DNA from: Lachnoclostridium phytofermentans
GTDB taxonomy: Bacteria; Bacillota; Clostridia; Lachnospirales; Lachnospiraceae
Assembly: GCA_003526525.1 (NCBI GenBank)
Contig: DPVV01000216.1
Span: forward strand, 1-7,215
Reading direction: 5' to 3'
DNA length: 7,215 nt
Position numbers and translations under genes: made by a program. The notes beneath the pieces were generated by a model. That model was not told the origin of the DNA, did no database searches, and saw only the letters and a list, made by a program, of their open reading frames with translations. Positions 7,001 through 7,215 of the stretch are shown here, piece after piece. The stretch's first letter is position 1. Every line of letters starts with the position of its first letter.

Positions 7001-7215
7001 TATGGTTCCGATGAGATTACTGTTCCAATCTACTGTCTTGATACTGAGCCTCCAACCTTTGAGATCTGGGAAGGTATCCCACATGAAGAAGGAAGTGAAT
7101 TACTAGCAGATTGTATCTTTAGTAAAAAACCAATATGGAATCATCATCAACCAGAAACTTACCGATTAAAGCGTAGAGTTAAAGGCATCGTAACGATTTC
7201 CTTTGTCGTATTCAA
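4076..7215 (+). CDS. GH2 glycosidase, beta-galactosidase-like, multidomain (3' partial)
   Basis: The frame is open for 1046 codons to the window edge without a stop. It is a retaining exo-glycosidase of family GH2, likely a beta-galactosidase. Domains in order: N-terminal jelly roll (about 10-155), Ig-like linker domain (about 156-285), TIM barrel (about 288-580), DUF4982-like domain (about 590-665), GH2 C-terminal Ig-like domain (about 680-800), a BIG2-like Ig domain (about 822-920) and a CBM6-like C-terminal jelly roll (from about 930). Motifs: NAIRTSHN (336-343), SEAFD (362-366), RDRNHPS (395-401), WSIGNE with acid/base E410, GSETAS with nucleophile E489, WTGWDY (550-555). The NxK motif of beta-glucuronidases is absent (KNS at 565-567). 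It starts MSNQKLNNRR with no signal peptide, so it is probably cytoplasmic. It lies codirectional with and downstream of the AraC gene. The exact substrate is not determinable; the GH2 family call is secure. Confidence 0.95.
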   Translation, partial: MSNQKLNNRRLMNDGWSFSKHQIGATLQLVLDANTVWHPVDLPHDWLIYNTYDLYETGEGWYRRTLSMEELKTKERYTLRFEGVYMNSTLYVNGKVAGEWKYGYSTFEFDITEFLTEGDNEIVMQVIYESPNSRWYSGAGIYRNVWFHTYPEVHINPDGIYSSTEKAGEDFYTFLSTELSSLPISMEPKISVPENFHGLDRDFASSIELRHTVWSPNHELVCTHTVDVTDEVTKNAFYVQDSKLHIIAPLLWELETPNLYQVQTDIIKDNTVIQTITQKIGFRTIEFTCEEGFFLNGKHVKLYGVCQHHDLGSLGAAINRTALKRQLSMLKEMGVNAIRTSHNMPAIELMELADEMGFLINSEAFDIWERSKTTYDYARFFPEWAEKDVASWIRRDRNHPSLIMWSIGNEIYDTHADERGQEVTRMLLSFVRKHDCRLNAPVTIGSNYMAWENAQKCADIVKLAGYNYAERLYQEHHELHPDWMIYGSETASTLQSRGIYHFPYSKAILADDDEQCSSLGNTTSSWGARSTEYCITKDRDATFSAGQFIWTGWDYIGEPTPYFTKNSYFGQVDTAGFKKDMFYIYQSEWTDYKKSPMVHLFPYWDFSKDQMIDIRVCSNAPKVELFFNENSLGTYDIDHKHGTQLCGHWQLPYEEGTLKAVAYDEFGNIIATDTRTSFGDAATIKLTPDKTTLLANSQDLLFVEISMEDCNGNPVENANNRVTVDVSGAGRLIGLDNGDSTDYDQYKGISRRLFSGKLLAVIASTLTPGEITIKVSSETLPAGTLTFTSIPCEYPEGLSDNMRNTNHIIYPVLNPKVTIPTTNETEIPIRKLEIVTPLGTTLTKDLSTIESYVIIHPANATYQDIDWRITNGSGIDSNLAKLEKDGAKVKVIALGSGKAYLRCTCQNGADKVRMISEVELNFNDLGEATMNPYEFIYGGLYSWSNTNLTNGIERGISSLLPIDSYICFKNVDFGSYGSDEITVPIYCLDTEPPTFEIWEGIPHEEGSELLADCIFSKKPIWNHHQPETYRLKRRVKGIVTISFVVF

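Noticed and set aside
4076..7215. GH2 enzyme as a beta-glucuronidase, suggested by the neighbouring alpha-glucuronidase
   Set aside because: The NxK carboxylate-binding motif is absent (KNS at 565-567) and the SYFGQVDTAGF segment and DUF4982-like tail fit beta-galactosidase-type members better.

Overview
The window comes from an AT-rich, low-GC Gram-positive bacterium. Purine-rich Shine-Dalgarno sites, a U-tract terminator, AraC-type regulators beside glycoside hydrolases and the style of the GH2 C-terminal modules all suggest a plant-fibre-degrading Clostridium of the Lachnospiraceae type, similar to Clostridium (Lachnoclostridium) phytofermentans. That assignment is an inference from style, not a database match.

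Layout: (1) positions 1-186 hold the 3' end of an AraC-family regulator on the + strand. (2) A perfect 16-bp hairpin flanked by A and T runs (282-321) lies between it and the next, convergent gene and should terminate transcription from both sides. (3) Positions 346-2349, minus strand, encode a complete GH67 alpha-glucuronidase with no signal peptide. (4) A 533-bp divergent intergenic region holds a good sigma-A-type promoter for the next gene, an exact 15-bp direct repeat 40 bp apart just upstream of it, and a 62-nt imperfect inverted repeat in the likely GH67 leader. (5) Positions 2883-3773, + strand, encode a complete cupin/HTH AraC-family regulator. (6) A 302-bp gap holds a tandem 26-bp imperfect repeat and a copy of the ATGCTATT core seen twice upstream of the regulator. 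(7) From 4076 to the window end, + strand, runs a large multidomain GH2 glycosidase that is cut by the window edge.

Working model: the locus is a regulated module for cytoplasmic breakdown of imported hemicellulose oligosaccharides. GH67 removes (4-O-methyl-)glucuronic acid from the non-reducing end of aldouronic acids. The GH2 enzyme, most like beta-galactosidases of the DUF4982 type, removes another, so far undefined, beta-linked sugar. The central AraC-type protein probably senses a sugar and controls itself and its neighbours. The shared ATGCTATT motif is a candidate operator core tying the regulator to the GH2 gene. I see no CRISPR array, insertion sequence, tRNA or rRNA, and no sign of a novel defence or mobile system. 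The more interesting material is regulatory.
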